A DNA stretch of 6,084 nucleotides from Candidatus Fraserbacteria bacterium RBG_16_55_9 (GTDB lineage Bacteria > Bipolaricaulota > Bipolaricaulia > RBG-16-55-9): the NCBI GenBank assembly GCA_001778455.1, contig MFGX01000039.1, positions 1-6,084 of the forward strand, written 5' to 3'. Below the pieces are notes generated by a model, which saw nothing but the letters and a program-made list of their open reading frames with translations, was not told the DNA's origin and did no database searches. Shown one piece after another: positions 1-5,576 of the stretch (position 1 is the first letter of the stretch; each line of letters starts with the position of its first letter). A program made the translations under genes and the position numbers.

Positions 1-545
1 CAGGCGGAGCAGGTGTCCGCCAGCTCCCGCGGGCTCAGGATGGCCACGGCCATCGCCCCATGGCAGGTGACGCAGTTCGGTCCACGACCCGTCTCCTGAA
101 GTTGCTGATAGTGAACGCTCTCTCGAAAGTAAGTGAGCTCTTGGGTGTGGCATCGCCCGCAGGTCACGGGGATCTTTGTGAAATAGAGGGGGCCTTCCGG
201 GTCACGAGAGGGTTGAAGTCCCTGGTGAGCTTGCTCCATCTGAGCTTGAGCCGAGTCACCTCTGTGACAGTCGTGGCAGGAGACCCCCTGTTGCGCATGG
301 AGGGAGCCTTCCCAGTCAGCAAAGGTATGCCCAATGAACGTTCGAGGCAAGGCGCGGTGACACGCGACGCAACCGCTCTCGGACAGTTCCTCCGGCGGTT
401 GCCTCGGTTGCTCCGATGGCGGCACGGGAGCGATCTCCTTCTCCGGCGGTGGGGGAAGGCGGAAGCCAAAGTAGAGAGTCAGCCCCACGGCTGCTACCAA
501 GAGGAGCGAAAGACCCAGCAACCCATAGCGCCACCACTTGCGCAT
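1..545 (-). CDS. Membrane-anchored multiheme c-type cytochrome, C-terminus cut by window edge
   Basis: This gene is open at the left edge; 181 residues are visible. The N-terminus (MRKWWRYGLLGLSLLLVAAV) is a positively charged start followed by one hydrophobic helix at about residues 7-27. A Pro/Glu-rich linker (about 31-55) follows, so the haem domain probably sits outside the membrane on an uncleaved anchor. Haem motifs are CVACH (59-63), CHDCH (90-94), CGRCH (129-133), CVTCH (158-162) and a fifth, CSAC, cut at 179. W78, S81 and H83 form a W-x-x-S-x-H pattern common before haem sites in multiheme cytochromes. The layout is NapC/NrfH-like in outline, but the linker is long and the family is not certain. 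The ATG at 545 has only a weak ribosome site; a GTG at 563, six codons upstream in frame, is an alternative start. It follows the triheme cytochrome by 88 bp and may be co-transcribed with it. Confidence 0.9.
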   Translation of the reverse strand, partial: MRKWWRYGLLGLSLLLVAAVGLTLYFGFRLPPPPEKEIAPVPPSEQPRQPPEELSESGCVACHRALPRTFIGHTFADWEGSLHAQQGVSCHDCHRGDSAQAQMEQAHQGLQPSRDPEGPLYFTKIPVTCGRCHTQELTYFRESVHYQQLQETGRGPNCVTCHGAMAVAILSPRELADTCSA

Positions 546-569
546 TTGAGAGTCCAATCTCACTAGAGT

Positions 570-608
570 GCGGGCCGAGTGAGATGCTCAGCCACCCACT
601 CGACCCGC
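570..608 (-). other. Intercistronic stem-loop between the two left-hand cytochrome genes
   Basis: Read on the minus strand, GCGGGTCGAGTG (608-597) pairs with CACTCGGCCCGC (581-570). The stem has 12 pairs, including one G-U, and closes a 15-nt loop. It lies after the stop of the triheme gene (634) and before the start of the anchored cytochrome (545). No T-run follows on either strand, so it does not look like a standard intrinsic terminator. It may stabilise the upstream mRNA 3' end or reduce expression of the downstream gene. Confidence 0.65.
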
Positions 609-633
609 GATTCCACAGGGCTGGTTGCCCTCT

Positions 634-1140
634 TTACTCCTTACCCGTCTTCGTGGTCATGGTCCCGGCCGGCGGTTTCGTGGTATCGAGGTTGATCAGG
701 TGGCAGTTGGTGCAGAAGCCGCCGAAGTTCGTGAGGAAGCCGTTCTCCGCTCCACCGGTGAAGTGTACCAAGTGGAGGTCCCGGCTCAGGGGCATCTTGC
801 TGTCGGCCGAATGGCAGTTAAGACAGAACGTGGGCAACTCCTGGCTCGCTACCATGGCAGCCACATCCGGGTGTTTCCCACTGACTGTCGCCTCTGGCCA
901 GGCCGCCTTAACCAGACTTACGATCTCCTGAGAAGCACCCGCGGAAGCCCAACCGCCGATGATCGTGGACAACTTGAAACTGTCCTTGTGGCAGTTGACA
1001 CAGCCGTTGGGTCTCTCATCGGTGGCGGTGATCCCCGGGATCTGCGGCACCTGGGCCTGCTGCGTGAAGACCGTTACGCCTGCGCCAACTCCCAGCAGTA
1101 GGGCAACCATGAGCATGAACGGTAGACTCTTCTTGAGCAT
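634..1140 (-). CDS. Secreted triheme c-type cytochrome
   Basis: A complete 168-residue gene. A Sec-type signal peptide is clear: MLKK, then a hydrophobic core at about 7-25, with cleavage likely near residues 26-30. The mature protein would be a small periplasmic or secreted electron carrier. Haem motifs are CVNCH (47-51), CLNCH (106-110) and CTNCH (143-147). Apart from the three haem-binding histidines there are exactly three others, H90, H123 and H126. This fits bis-histidine ligation of all three haems and therefore electron transfer rather than substrate binding. The ATG is preceded by a near-perfect Shine-Dalgarno sequence, suggesting strong translation. Spacing of the haem motifs (54 and 32 residues between them) is too wide for a cytochrome c7 or c3 fold. 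I do not recognise a named family. It is transcribed away from the pentaheme gene and towards the anchored cytochrome. Confidence 0.93.
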   Translation of the reverse strand: MLKKSLPFMLMVALLLGVGAGVTVFTQQAQVPQIPGITATDERPNGCVNCHKDSFKLSTIIGGWASAGASQEIVSLVKAAWPEATVSGKHPDVAAMVASQELPTFCLNCHSADSKMPLSRDLHLVHFTGGAENGFLTNFGGFCTNCHLINLDTTKPPAGTMTTKTGKE

Positions 1141-1147
1141 GAGCTTT

Positions 1148-1157
1148 CACCTCCTTT
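1148..1157 (-). promoter_or_regulatory. Strong ribosome binding site of the triheme cytochrome gene
   Basis: The minus strand reads AAAGGAGGTG, a nearly full anti-16S match, 7 nt before the ATG at 1140. It fixes this start and predicts high translation. Confidence 0.85.
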
Positions 1158-1175
1158 CGAGGTCTCTAACTTAAA

Positions 1176-1203
1176 ATATTATGATCCGAATCAAAACTTA
1201 CAA
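1176..1203 (-). promoter_or_regulatory. Candidate sigma70-like promoter for the triheme cytochrome gene
   Basis: On the minus strand TTGTAA (1203-1198) is followed after 16 bp by TAATAT (1181-1176), in the most AT-rich part of the divergent intergenic region. The -10 match is only moderate. The FNR-type box lies inside the spacer and touches the -10, so a bound regulator here would be expected to block this promoter unless another one is used. Confidence 0.4.
1181..1194. promoter_or_regulatory. Candidate FNR/CRP-family binding site (left)
   Basis: The plus strand reads ATGATCCGAATCAA; the minus strand reads TTGATTCGGATCAT. This matches the known FNR/Dnr consensus TTGAT-N4-ATCAA at 9 of 10 defined bases. 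It lies between the divergent triheme and pentaheme genes. Its position overlaps the minus-strand promoter candidate and is about 110 bp upstream of the predicted plus-strand transcription start, so repression of the former is easier to picture than activation of either gene. The match is seen in the sequence; the regulator is inferred. Confidence 0.45.
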
Positions 1204-1256
1204 TGACTTCGGTCATATCGAGGGAATTCTAATTCCATGAGATAGATCACTGATCT
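1203..1256. repeat. Cluster of three short inverted repeats in the divergent promoter region
   Basis: Three perfect dyads follow one another: ATGAC-ttcg-GTCAT (1203-1216), GGAATT-ct-AATTCC (1223-1236) and AGATC-act-GATCT (1244-1256). They lie between the two divergent promoter candidates, outside both predicted transcripts, so they are better read as possible operators or DNA-level sites than as RNA hairpins. No known regulator consensus is matched. Confidence 0.4.
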
Positions 1257-1262
1257 TAGTCA

Positions 1263-1291
1263 TTCACGCCAAGCTGGTCAGCTACTATACT
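1263..1291 (+). promoter_or_regulatory. Candidate sigma70-like promoter for the pentaheme cytochrome gene
   Basis: TTCACG (1263-1268) is followed after exactly 17 bp by TATACT (1286-1291; five of six bases match TATAAT). Transcription would start near 1298, leaving a leader of only about 16 nt that begins at the ribosome site AAAGGGGTGA (1298-1307). The spacer contains a perfect 12-bp palindrome, AGCTG-gt-CAGCT (1272-1283), placed where a repressor could block the promoter. Confidence 0.5.
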
Positions 1292-1313
1292 GAGCGCAAA
1301 GGGGTGATAGTAG

Positions 1314-2423
1314 ATGATTCCAAGAAAGCTTTGGCTCATGTTGTCCATCGTGGCCATGGTCGGCTTGGTTGCCCTGGCTGCCTCTCCTTTTGATGAGTGG
1401 CAGAAGAGCAAACACTCCAATCGGCAGCTCGCCATTGATGAGGCGACGTTCGAGAACCGGGGTGCGACAGCAGCCCACTGTGGCCGCTGTCACTCGCAGC
1501 AGGGGTTTGTCGCATGGCTGCCACAGCTCAACGCGGGGAATTCCGGCGTTCTCGTGAAGCCCGACGGCAGCGCTGCCGACGAGGCCTTCTTGCGGGGCTT
1601 GGGGCTAGAGGTAGCTAAGGTAGAACCGATCACCTGCACCGCGTGCCACCGAGAGGACAACTTCCAATTGCGGGTTCAGAACGACACGGCACTGTTGCCC
1701 GCAGGCTTCGCTGCCTTGGGCGTTGGCAAAGGCGCCCTGTGCATGACCTGCCACAACACGCGCAACGGACGGGTGAAGTGGGATGCAACGGAGCTTAGGA
1801 GTCTCAGTGGACCGCATGAAGCCGCTCAAGCAGATGTGATCATGGGGAAGAGCTCCTACTTCTTCAATGACACCACAGACAATCCTTCTCCCCATGCCGT
1901 CTTCACGGGAGATGCCTGTGTGACCTGCCACTTGAAGTTGGGCGAGGAAGGCCACGCCTTCCAGGTCAGTGAGACCGTCTGCGCTAACTGCCACGGCCCT
2001 GCCATGACGGCCGAGCGCGTCCAGGAGCCGACCGAGCACCTGCTCAATCAACTGCTGGATCAGATTGCCCTCAAGGCGCTTGAGGTCAAAGACAAGATCG
2101 CGACCGTGACGTCTTGGGATCCGGCAACGGACGGAGACACTCCGAATACAGCCGTCGACGGGACCAAGATCACCAGCGTATCGGAGATCCTGACCATTCA
2201 CGGCCAGATGAGCTTCAAGTTCAACCTGGAAGACGGGAGCGCGGTCTACAGCCAGATTCGCAACATCAAGGATGCGCAAGGCCAAGTGGTCTACGCGCTG
2301 TCAGACCCGATTGCCCGCGCGGCGTGGAACTACTTGCTCATCGAGTACGACGGCAGCTTTGGAGTACACTATCCGAGCTTCGCTCGCGACGTGTTGCTCA
2401 CAACGACCAACGCACTCAAATAG
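1314..2423 (+). CDS. Secreted pentaheme c-type cytochrome
   Basis: A complete 369-residue gene, the only one here on the plus strand. A Sec signal peptide (about residues 1-23, ending in LVALAAS) sends it to the periplasm. Five haem motifs are visible: CGRCH (56-60), CTACH (108-112), CMTCH (143-147), CVTCH (202-206) and CANCH (223-227). Candidate distal ligands are H34 (in a W-x-x-S-x-H-like segment, W29 to H34), H168, H194, H214 and perhaps H296 or H352. After the last haem, about 140 residues carry no haem motif. The end of that tail (AAWNYLLIEYDGSFGVHYPS, then an aliphatic helix) recalls the C-terminal helix pattern seen in NrfA-type multiheme enzymes, but the length and motif set do not match NrfA. 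Start: ATG 6 nt after AAAGGGGTGA. It is most likely an electron carrier or terminal redox protein for the neighbouring membrane complex; substrate unknown. Confidence 0.93.
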   Translation: MIPRKLWLMLSIVAMVGLVALAASPFDEWQKSKHSNRQLAIDEATFENRGATAAHCGRCHSQQGFVAWLPQLNAGNSGVLVKPDGSAADEAFLRGLGLEVAKVEPITCTACHREDNFQLRVQNDTALLPAGFAALGVGKGALCMTCHNTRNGRVKWDATELRSLSGPHEAAQADVIMGKSSYFFNDTTDNPSPHAVFTGDACVTCHLKLGEEGHAFQVSETVCANCHGPAMTAERVQEPTEHLLNQLLDQIALKALEVKDKIATVTSWDPATDGDTPNTAVDGTKITSVSEILTIHGQMSFKFNLEDGSAVYSQIRNIKDAQGQVVYALSDPIARAAWNYLLIEYDGSFGVHYPSFARDVLLTTTNALK

Positions 2424-2450
2424 CGTTTCGACAGCGACAAGTCATTCTGT

Positions 2451-2499
2451 AGGGGAGAGAAGTACTCGATAATGAGAGCTTCTCTTCCCCTATTCTTTT
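2451..2499 (+). terminator. Intrinsic terminator after the pentaheme cytochrome gene
   Basis: AGGGGAGAGAAG (2451-2462) pairs with CTTCTCTTCCCCT (2479-2491), giving a 12-bp stem with one bulged T (2485). The 16-nt loop could pair further (CTC with GAG). The plus strand continues TTCTTTT (2493-2499), a suitable U-tract, so termination is best for the plus-strand gene. On the minus strand the same hairpin follows the stop of the HybB-like gene but has no U-tract, so it would serve there only as a 3' stem. Confidence 0.75.
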
Positions 2500-2508
2500 G
2501 ATGGATTC

Positions 2509-3669
2509 TTATTCGCTCTGGTATTGCTGGTCTTCGCGCAGGACGGGCATCCGGCTCGCGATCCAGCGGTAGGTCAGGATCTGAATCGTCACGACGGAAA
2601 GGATGATCACAAGCTCCTTCCAGTGGAAGAGCTGGCGATCCGGAAGGCTCCAATTGAATGCGATGAGCGAGACGTTGAACCGGTTGAGGATAATGCCCCC
2701 AATGGTCCATATGGCCGTGAATCGAACGAGGGTCACGTTGTTTCTGGAGCTGGCGTACGCAAAGAGGAAACACGGAAGCAAGACAAAGCCCAGGAGCTCA
2801 ACAAGATACCAGTAGCCCCAAGGCGTCGAGAGGAGTTGCCAGTGGTCTCCGTGCGCCAGAGCGATCACCTTGAGGGCAAAGTACGAAAAGAGGGTAATGG
2901 AGGCAGCGCTTCCGAGGCCGAGGCTGATGGGCTCCAAGCTTGCGAGATACGGGGCGTCTGCATGGCGTTTCAAGAAGCGTTGCGTGAGCATCCCGACGAA
3001 GATCACCATGGAAAGCCCACCCGCGATGCTCGAGAGGAAAAAGAGCCACGGCAGATACGGCGTATACCATAGAGGGTGGAGCTTTCCGGGAGCCAAGAGG
3101 AACATCGCGCCGAGGGCGGATTGATGGAGCGTCGAGAGGATCACGCCGAAGATGGTAAGCCCGATCGTCAGAGCCAGAGCCCATCGGCGAAGAATCTTCA
3201 GCTTGAGCCACTCCAGGGCAGCCGGAGAGAACTCTAAGGCCTGACAGGAAAGATAGAGAGCGACGTGCCAAGCTACCAGGAACATCACCGAGGCCGGTCC
3301 GAACGAGACGAACATGGGATAGTAGATCCTCCACGGGCGGCCTAAGTCGATTAGCAGAAAGACCACGGCGAAGAAGTAGCCGAGAAACCCGATGAGTATG
3401 GCGTTCCGTACAACCGGATGGTACTCTTTCATCCCAAACAGATAGACGGCCGTCCCCAACGCGAAGCCCGAGGCAGAGAGCGGCACGCCGGCGAAGAGGC
3501 CCCAGCTCAGAAGCAGCCCCCAGGGTTGGTCATCTGAGGCGTCTGTTATAGAAGCAAGCCCTTGCGAGAAGCGCACCACGATGAAATACAGCCCCACAAG
3601 GACGATGAGCCCAGCGACCACATTGAATGGGGTCATCCACTCCCTCGCTGGTCTTCCCACCTGAAGCAT
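2509..3669 (-). CDS. HybB/NrfD-family polytopic membrane subunit (quinone-interacting)
   Basis: A complete 386-residue integral membrane protein with about ten hydrophobic segments. Such proteins embed in the cytoplasmic membrane, bind menaquinone near the periplasmic side and pass electrons to or from an Fe-S partner; they bind no haem. It resembles E. coli HybB (about 390 residues) along its length, as I recall that sequence: QPWGLLLSWGLFAG (48-61), EYHPVVR (82-88), the long signature STLHQSALGAMFLLAPGKLH (179-198) followed by PLWYTP, then NRFNVSLIAFNW (329-340), and WKELVIIL near the end. It is the last gene of the operon, starting 11 bp after the HybA-like gene with its own GAGGA ribosome site. 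No hydrogenase gene is present, so its donor or acceptor is probably the octaheme cytochrome. Automated annotation may call it nrfD, hybB or hmcC; orthology to any one of these is not shown. Confidence 0.93.
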   Translation of the reverse strand: MLQVGRPAREWMTPFNVVAGLIVLVGLYFIVVRFSQGLASITDASDDQPWGLLLSWGLFAGVPLSASGFALGTAVYLFGMKEYHPVVRNAILIGFLGYFFAVVFLLIDLGRPWRIYYPMFVSFGPASVMFLVAWHVALYLSCQALEFSPAALEWLKLKILRRWALALTIGLTIFGVILSTLHQSALGAMFLLAPGKLHPLWYTPYLPWLFFLSSIAGGLSMVIFVGMLTQRFLKRHADAPYLASLEPISLGLGSAASITLFSYFALKVIALAHGDHWQLLSTPWGYWYLVELLGFVLLPCFLFAYASSRNNVTLVRFTAIWTIGGIILNRFNVSLIAFNWSLPDRQLFHWKELVIILSVVTIQILTYRWIASRMPVLREDQQYQSE

Positions 3670-3680
3670 CGCTCTTCCTC

Positions 3681-4634
3681 TTACGCCTCTAACGTCTGTT
3701 CTGGTTTCTTCGGCTCGCCACTTTCTGCTCGATCTTCCTGCATCCGTCGCTTCGTCATGAGGTAGAAGCCCCCCAGGAGGGCCGGCCAGACCACCAGCAC
3801 AAGAGGAACAAAGGAGAGGAACTCCCGCGTTAACATAGGATACGGCGTCGTCCCCAAGTTACCAGGAAAACCAAGCTGCTCGAAGGGAACACCCGAAATG
3901 TACAGCCAGCTCGTTCCTCCGACTTCGCGCTCCCCATAAATGTGGTCGACGTACCTGTCAGGGTTTTCCATGATTCTGCTCCTTGCGAGCACAAGCAAAT
4001 CTCTTCTCTTACCGAATGTGAGTGCCTCCACGGGGCATTCTGTCGCACACGCCGGGACCTCGCCCTTGAGGATTCGAGTGTCATGGCACATGAAGCACTT
4101 TTGTACCTTGGGCTCGAATGCATTGGAGTACTCATACGCGGGGATGTAGAACGGGCAGGAGATTATACAATAGCGACAACCGATACAGACATCCGCGTTG
4201 TAAATCACCGGTCCCTCGGGAGTCTTCTTAAGAGCTCCAACGAGGCAGGCGGATACACACGCGGGTTCATCGCAATGCATGCACTGCGTTTTTACGTATA
4301 CGGGCATCCCCACTCGCTGAGGGTTCGGATAGCGGTTCACCACCGTGTATGTCTTCGCATTGGTTCTTCGCTTCTCCTCAAAGACGGATTTGTCTCCAAA
4401 TGGAATTTCCGGTGCAGGTAGGCTGCTGGTTTGATTGCAGGCAGCTTCACACCGACGACAGCCGATGCACCTCGTGAGATCCACCAGCATCCCCAGGCGA
4501 TCCTCCCGACCGGGAAAATCCTGGGCGAGTACGCTTCCCGAATGCGGCGAAAAGAAGGAGCTGCCGAGGGCAGCTGCTGCCCTTTTCAAGAACCCCCGTC
4601 GATGGAATGCATGTCTGGGGTTGCCCGTCTTCAT
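3681..4634 (-). CDS. HybA-like Tat-exported 4x[4Fe-4S] ferredoxin subunit with C-terminal anchor
   Basis: A complete 317-residue gene. Tat signal: RRGFLK (12-17) followed by an alanine-rich hydrophobic stretch, so it is folded with its clusters before export. Four cysteine sets suit four [4Fe-4S] clusters: CIGCRRCEAAC (56-66), CMHCDEPACVSAC (118-130), CIGCRYCIISCP (150-161), and C180, C183, C196 and C200. A transmembrane helix (about 272-293) followed by KRRMQEDR gives a cytoplasmic tail, as in HybA and HmcB. The segment GEREVGGTSWLYISGVPFEQ (234-253) strongly recalls the matching part of E. coli HybA (328 residues). It would wire the HybB-like quinone site to a periplasmic partner. It starts 39 bp after the octaheme gene with GGAGTGA ahead of the ATG. 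CFMCH at 180-184 mimics a haem motif but belongs to a cluster set. Confidence 0.94.
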   Translation of the reverse strand: MKTGNPRHAFHRRGFLKRAAAALGSSFFSPHSGSVLAQDFPGREDRLGMLVDLTRCIGCRRCEAACNQTSSLPAPEIPFGDKSVFEEKRRTNAKTYTVVNRYPNPQRVGMPVYVKTQCMHCDEPACVSACLVGALKKTPEGPVIYNADVCIGCRYCIISCPFYIPAYEYSNAFEPKVQKCFMCHDTRILKGEVPACATECPVEALTFGKRRDLLVLARSRIMENPDRYVDHIYGEREVGGTSWLYISGVPFEQLGFPGNLGTTPYPMLTREFLSFVPLVLVVWPALLGGFYLMTKRRMQEDRAESGEPKKPEQTLEA

Positions 4635-4673
4635 CGTCTCACTCCGATCTCCTATGGCTGCTGGCTCCGTTAT

Positions 4674-5480
4674 CTACAGGGGCTTGTGGCATAGCGTGCA
4701 GGTTTCGTTGGTCCTGCCCGTATGGTTCTCCAGCACCTTGGACGCTCCCGCAATACCCGCTCCGTGGCACATAAGACAGCCCTCGCGACCTGCAAGCGTA
4801 TGCGGAAGTCCAGCGAAATCTTTGGCTTCCACCCTAGGCTTATGGCAGAGCTGGCAGACACCGTTGGTCGCCTGGAGATGGTCAGCCGGCACTCGAGTGA
4901 CACCGGGAATCCCGTTCTCCCCGTGGCAGCTCAGGCAGTTCGTCACACCGGTCAGCGGGTGAACTGCCGAGAGCGGCGGAATCTCAGCCTGCGTGTGGCA
5001 CTCGACGCAGTTCGTGGGGCCTGCTTGGTTCTCCATGTGGCAACCGATGCACCGGAGATGGTATGCATGTGTCAGGCCCGGCATCTTGAGCTCTGCGGCG
5101 TCGAAGGGTTTTCCATGGCATTCACTGCATGAGGGAATCCGACCTTGGCTGTAGTGATGACAAAGCCCGCAATCTCCTTGGTGATCTGGATGTGAACTAT
5201 GGTCGAAAGAGGCTGGTCCATACCACTCTGCTAACACGGAAGTGGTGAGAAAAGGCGATTCCCCGACAGCTACACCTTCCGATGGCCTCTGGCTGTTGAT
5301 CCTGAGCCCCAGTATCCCAAACACCAGTACCAAGGCTACAATCGGCAGAATCGTCACCCAAAACCGCACACCTTGGCGGTGAAGCATTTGCCAGAAGATA
5401 ATGAAACTAATGAGAAATGCGATAGCGATTAAGTACTCGAGCCCCTTCGTGTGTGTGATGAAGTCCACGAGAGTGTTCAA
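4674..5480 (-). CDS. Membrane-anchored octaheme c-type cytochrome, first gene of the HybAB-like operon
   Basis: A complete 268-residue gene starting at TTG. There is no cleavable signal. Two hydrophobic helices (about 14-33 and 41-59) flank a short basic loop (HRQGVRF), which the positive-inside rule puts in the cytoplasm; the haem domain is therefore periplasmic. Eight haem motifs: CGLCH (104), CSECH (118), CIGCH (144), CVECH (158), CLSCH (182), CQLCH (209), CLMCH (235), CTLCH (261). Residues 92-162, with HSSHPDHQGDCGLCHH and LTHAYHLRCIGCH, look like a tetraheme cytochrome c3 (class III) domain. Residues 174-268 are two tandem diheme repeats. Ten extra periplasmic histidines are enough to ligate all eight haems. 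Encoded directly ahead of the HybA- and HybB-like subunits, it probably serves as the periplasmic electron port of their complex. The family is recognised only at the level of c3-like multiheme cytochromes. Confidence 0.93.
   Translation of the reverse strand: MNTLVDFITHTKGLEYLIAIAFLISFIIFWQMLHRQGVRFWVTILPIVALVLVFGILGLRINSQRPSEGVAVGESPFLTTSVLAEWYGPASFDHSSHPDHQGDCGLCHHYSQGRIPSCSECHGKPFDAAELKMPGLTHAYHLRCIGCHMENQAGPTNCVECHTQAEIPPLSAVHPLTGVTNCLSCHGENGIPGVTRVPADHLQATNGVCQLCHKPRVEAKDFAGLPHTLAGREGCLMCHGAGIAGASKVLENHTGRTNETCTLCHKPL
4677..4961 (-). repeat. Tandem diheme repeat encoded in the octaheme cytochrome
   Basis: Two copies of a module of about 41 residues occur: residues 174-214 (HPLTGVTNCLSCHG, then CQLCHKP) and 227-268 (HTLAGREGCLMCHG, then CTLCHKP). 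Shared order is H-x-L-x-G-x-x-x-C-L-x-C-H-G, a Gly/Ile segment, a conserved His (H201 and H253), then C-x-L-C-H-K-P. This indicates internal duplication of a two-haem unit. Confidence 0.75.
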
Positions 5481-5485
5481 GCAAG

Positions 5486-5491
5486 CCTCCT
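5486..5491 (-). promoter_or_regulatory. Ribosome binding site that fixes the TTG start of the octaheme cytochrome
   Basis: The minus strand reads AGGAGG, then 5 nt, then TTG at 5480. The in-frame codon series just upstream is TAG GAG GCT TGC TTG, so translation cannot start earlier, and the first ATG in frame (residue 32) would remove the first membrane helix. TTG is therefore the start. Confidence 0.8.
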
Positions 5492-5539
5492 ACGACAAGG
5501 ACCTCCGCGTTCGCCCAACACTACAAATCCTAACTGAAG

Positions 5540-5568
5540 AATATGCCCGCGTAAATGATTCGAGTCAA
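5540..5568 (-). promoter_or_regulatory. Candidate sigma70-like promoter of the octaheme-HybAB-like operon
   Basis: The minus strand has TTGACT (5568-5563; five of six bases match TTGACA), a 17-bp spacer, then CATATT (5545-5540; four of six match). The start would fall near 5533, giving a leader of about 53 nt before the TTG at 5480. An FNR-type box lies 8 bp upstream of the -35. Confidence 0.55.
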
Positions 5569-5576
5569 TTCTAGGC

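Noticed and set aside
570..608. Stem-loop as an intrinsic terminator
   Set aside because: No run of T follows the stem on either strand.
625..1101. Open frame of 158 codons on the plus strand
   Set aside because: Antisense shadow of the triheme cytochrome gene, which has a signal peptide, three haem motifs and a strong ribosome site.
1605..2285. Long open frame (226 codons) on the minus strand
   Set aside because: It lies wholly inside the pentaheme cytochrome gene in antisense; it lacks haem motifs and recognisable domains, and the plus-strand gene has a signal peptide, haem sites and a ribosome site.
1314..2423. Pentaheme protein as NrfA nitrite reductase
   Set aside because: It has five haems and an NrfA-like tail, but it is well short of the usual NrfA length, has no CXXCK motif and shows no KxQH-type calcium/active-site motif. 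The resemblance is too weak for that name.
2524..3072. Open frame of 182 codons on the plus strand
   Set aside because: Antisense to the HybB-like gene; its charged, low-complexity translation is what the complement of membrane-protein codons would give.
4083..4097. CFMCH motif in the HybA-like protein, a possible haem site
   Set aside because: It is residues 180-184 and supplies two cysteines of the fourth Fe-S cluster set (with C196 and C200). The protein is Tat-exported, whereas c-type haem attachment needs Sec-exported unfolded protein.
2509..4634. Naming the two subunits as hydrogenase-2 HybA and HybB
   Set aside because: The family match is strong, but no hydrogenase large or small subunit is present; a hydrogenase role is not supported by this window.
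4677..4961. Repeat region as a CRISPR-like or DNA-level repeat
   Set aside because: The similarity is at protein level (two diheme modules); the DNA copies are diverged and there are only two.
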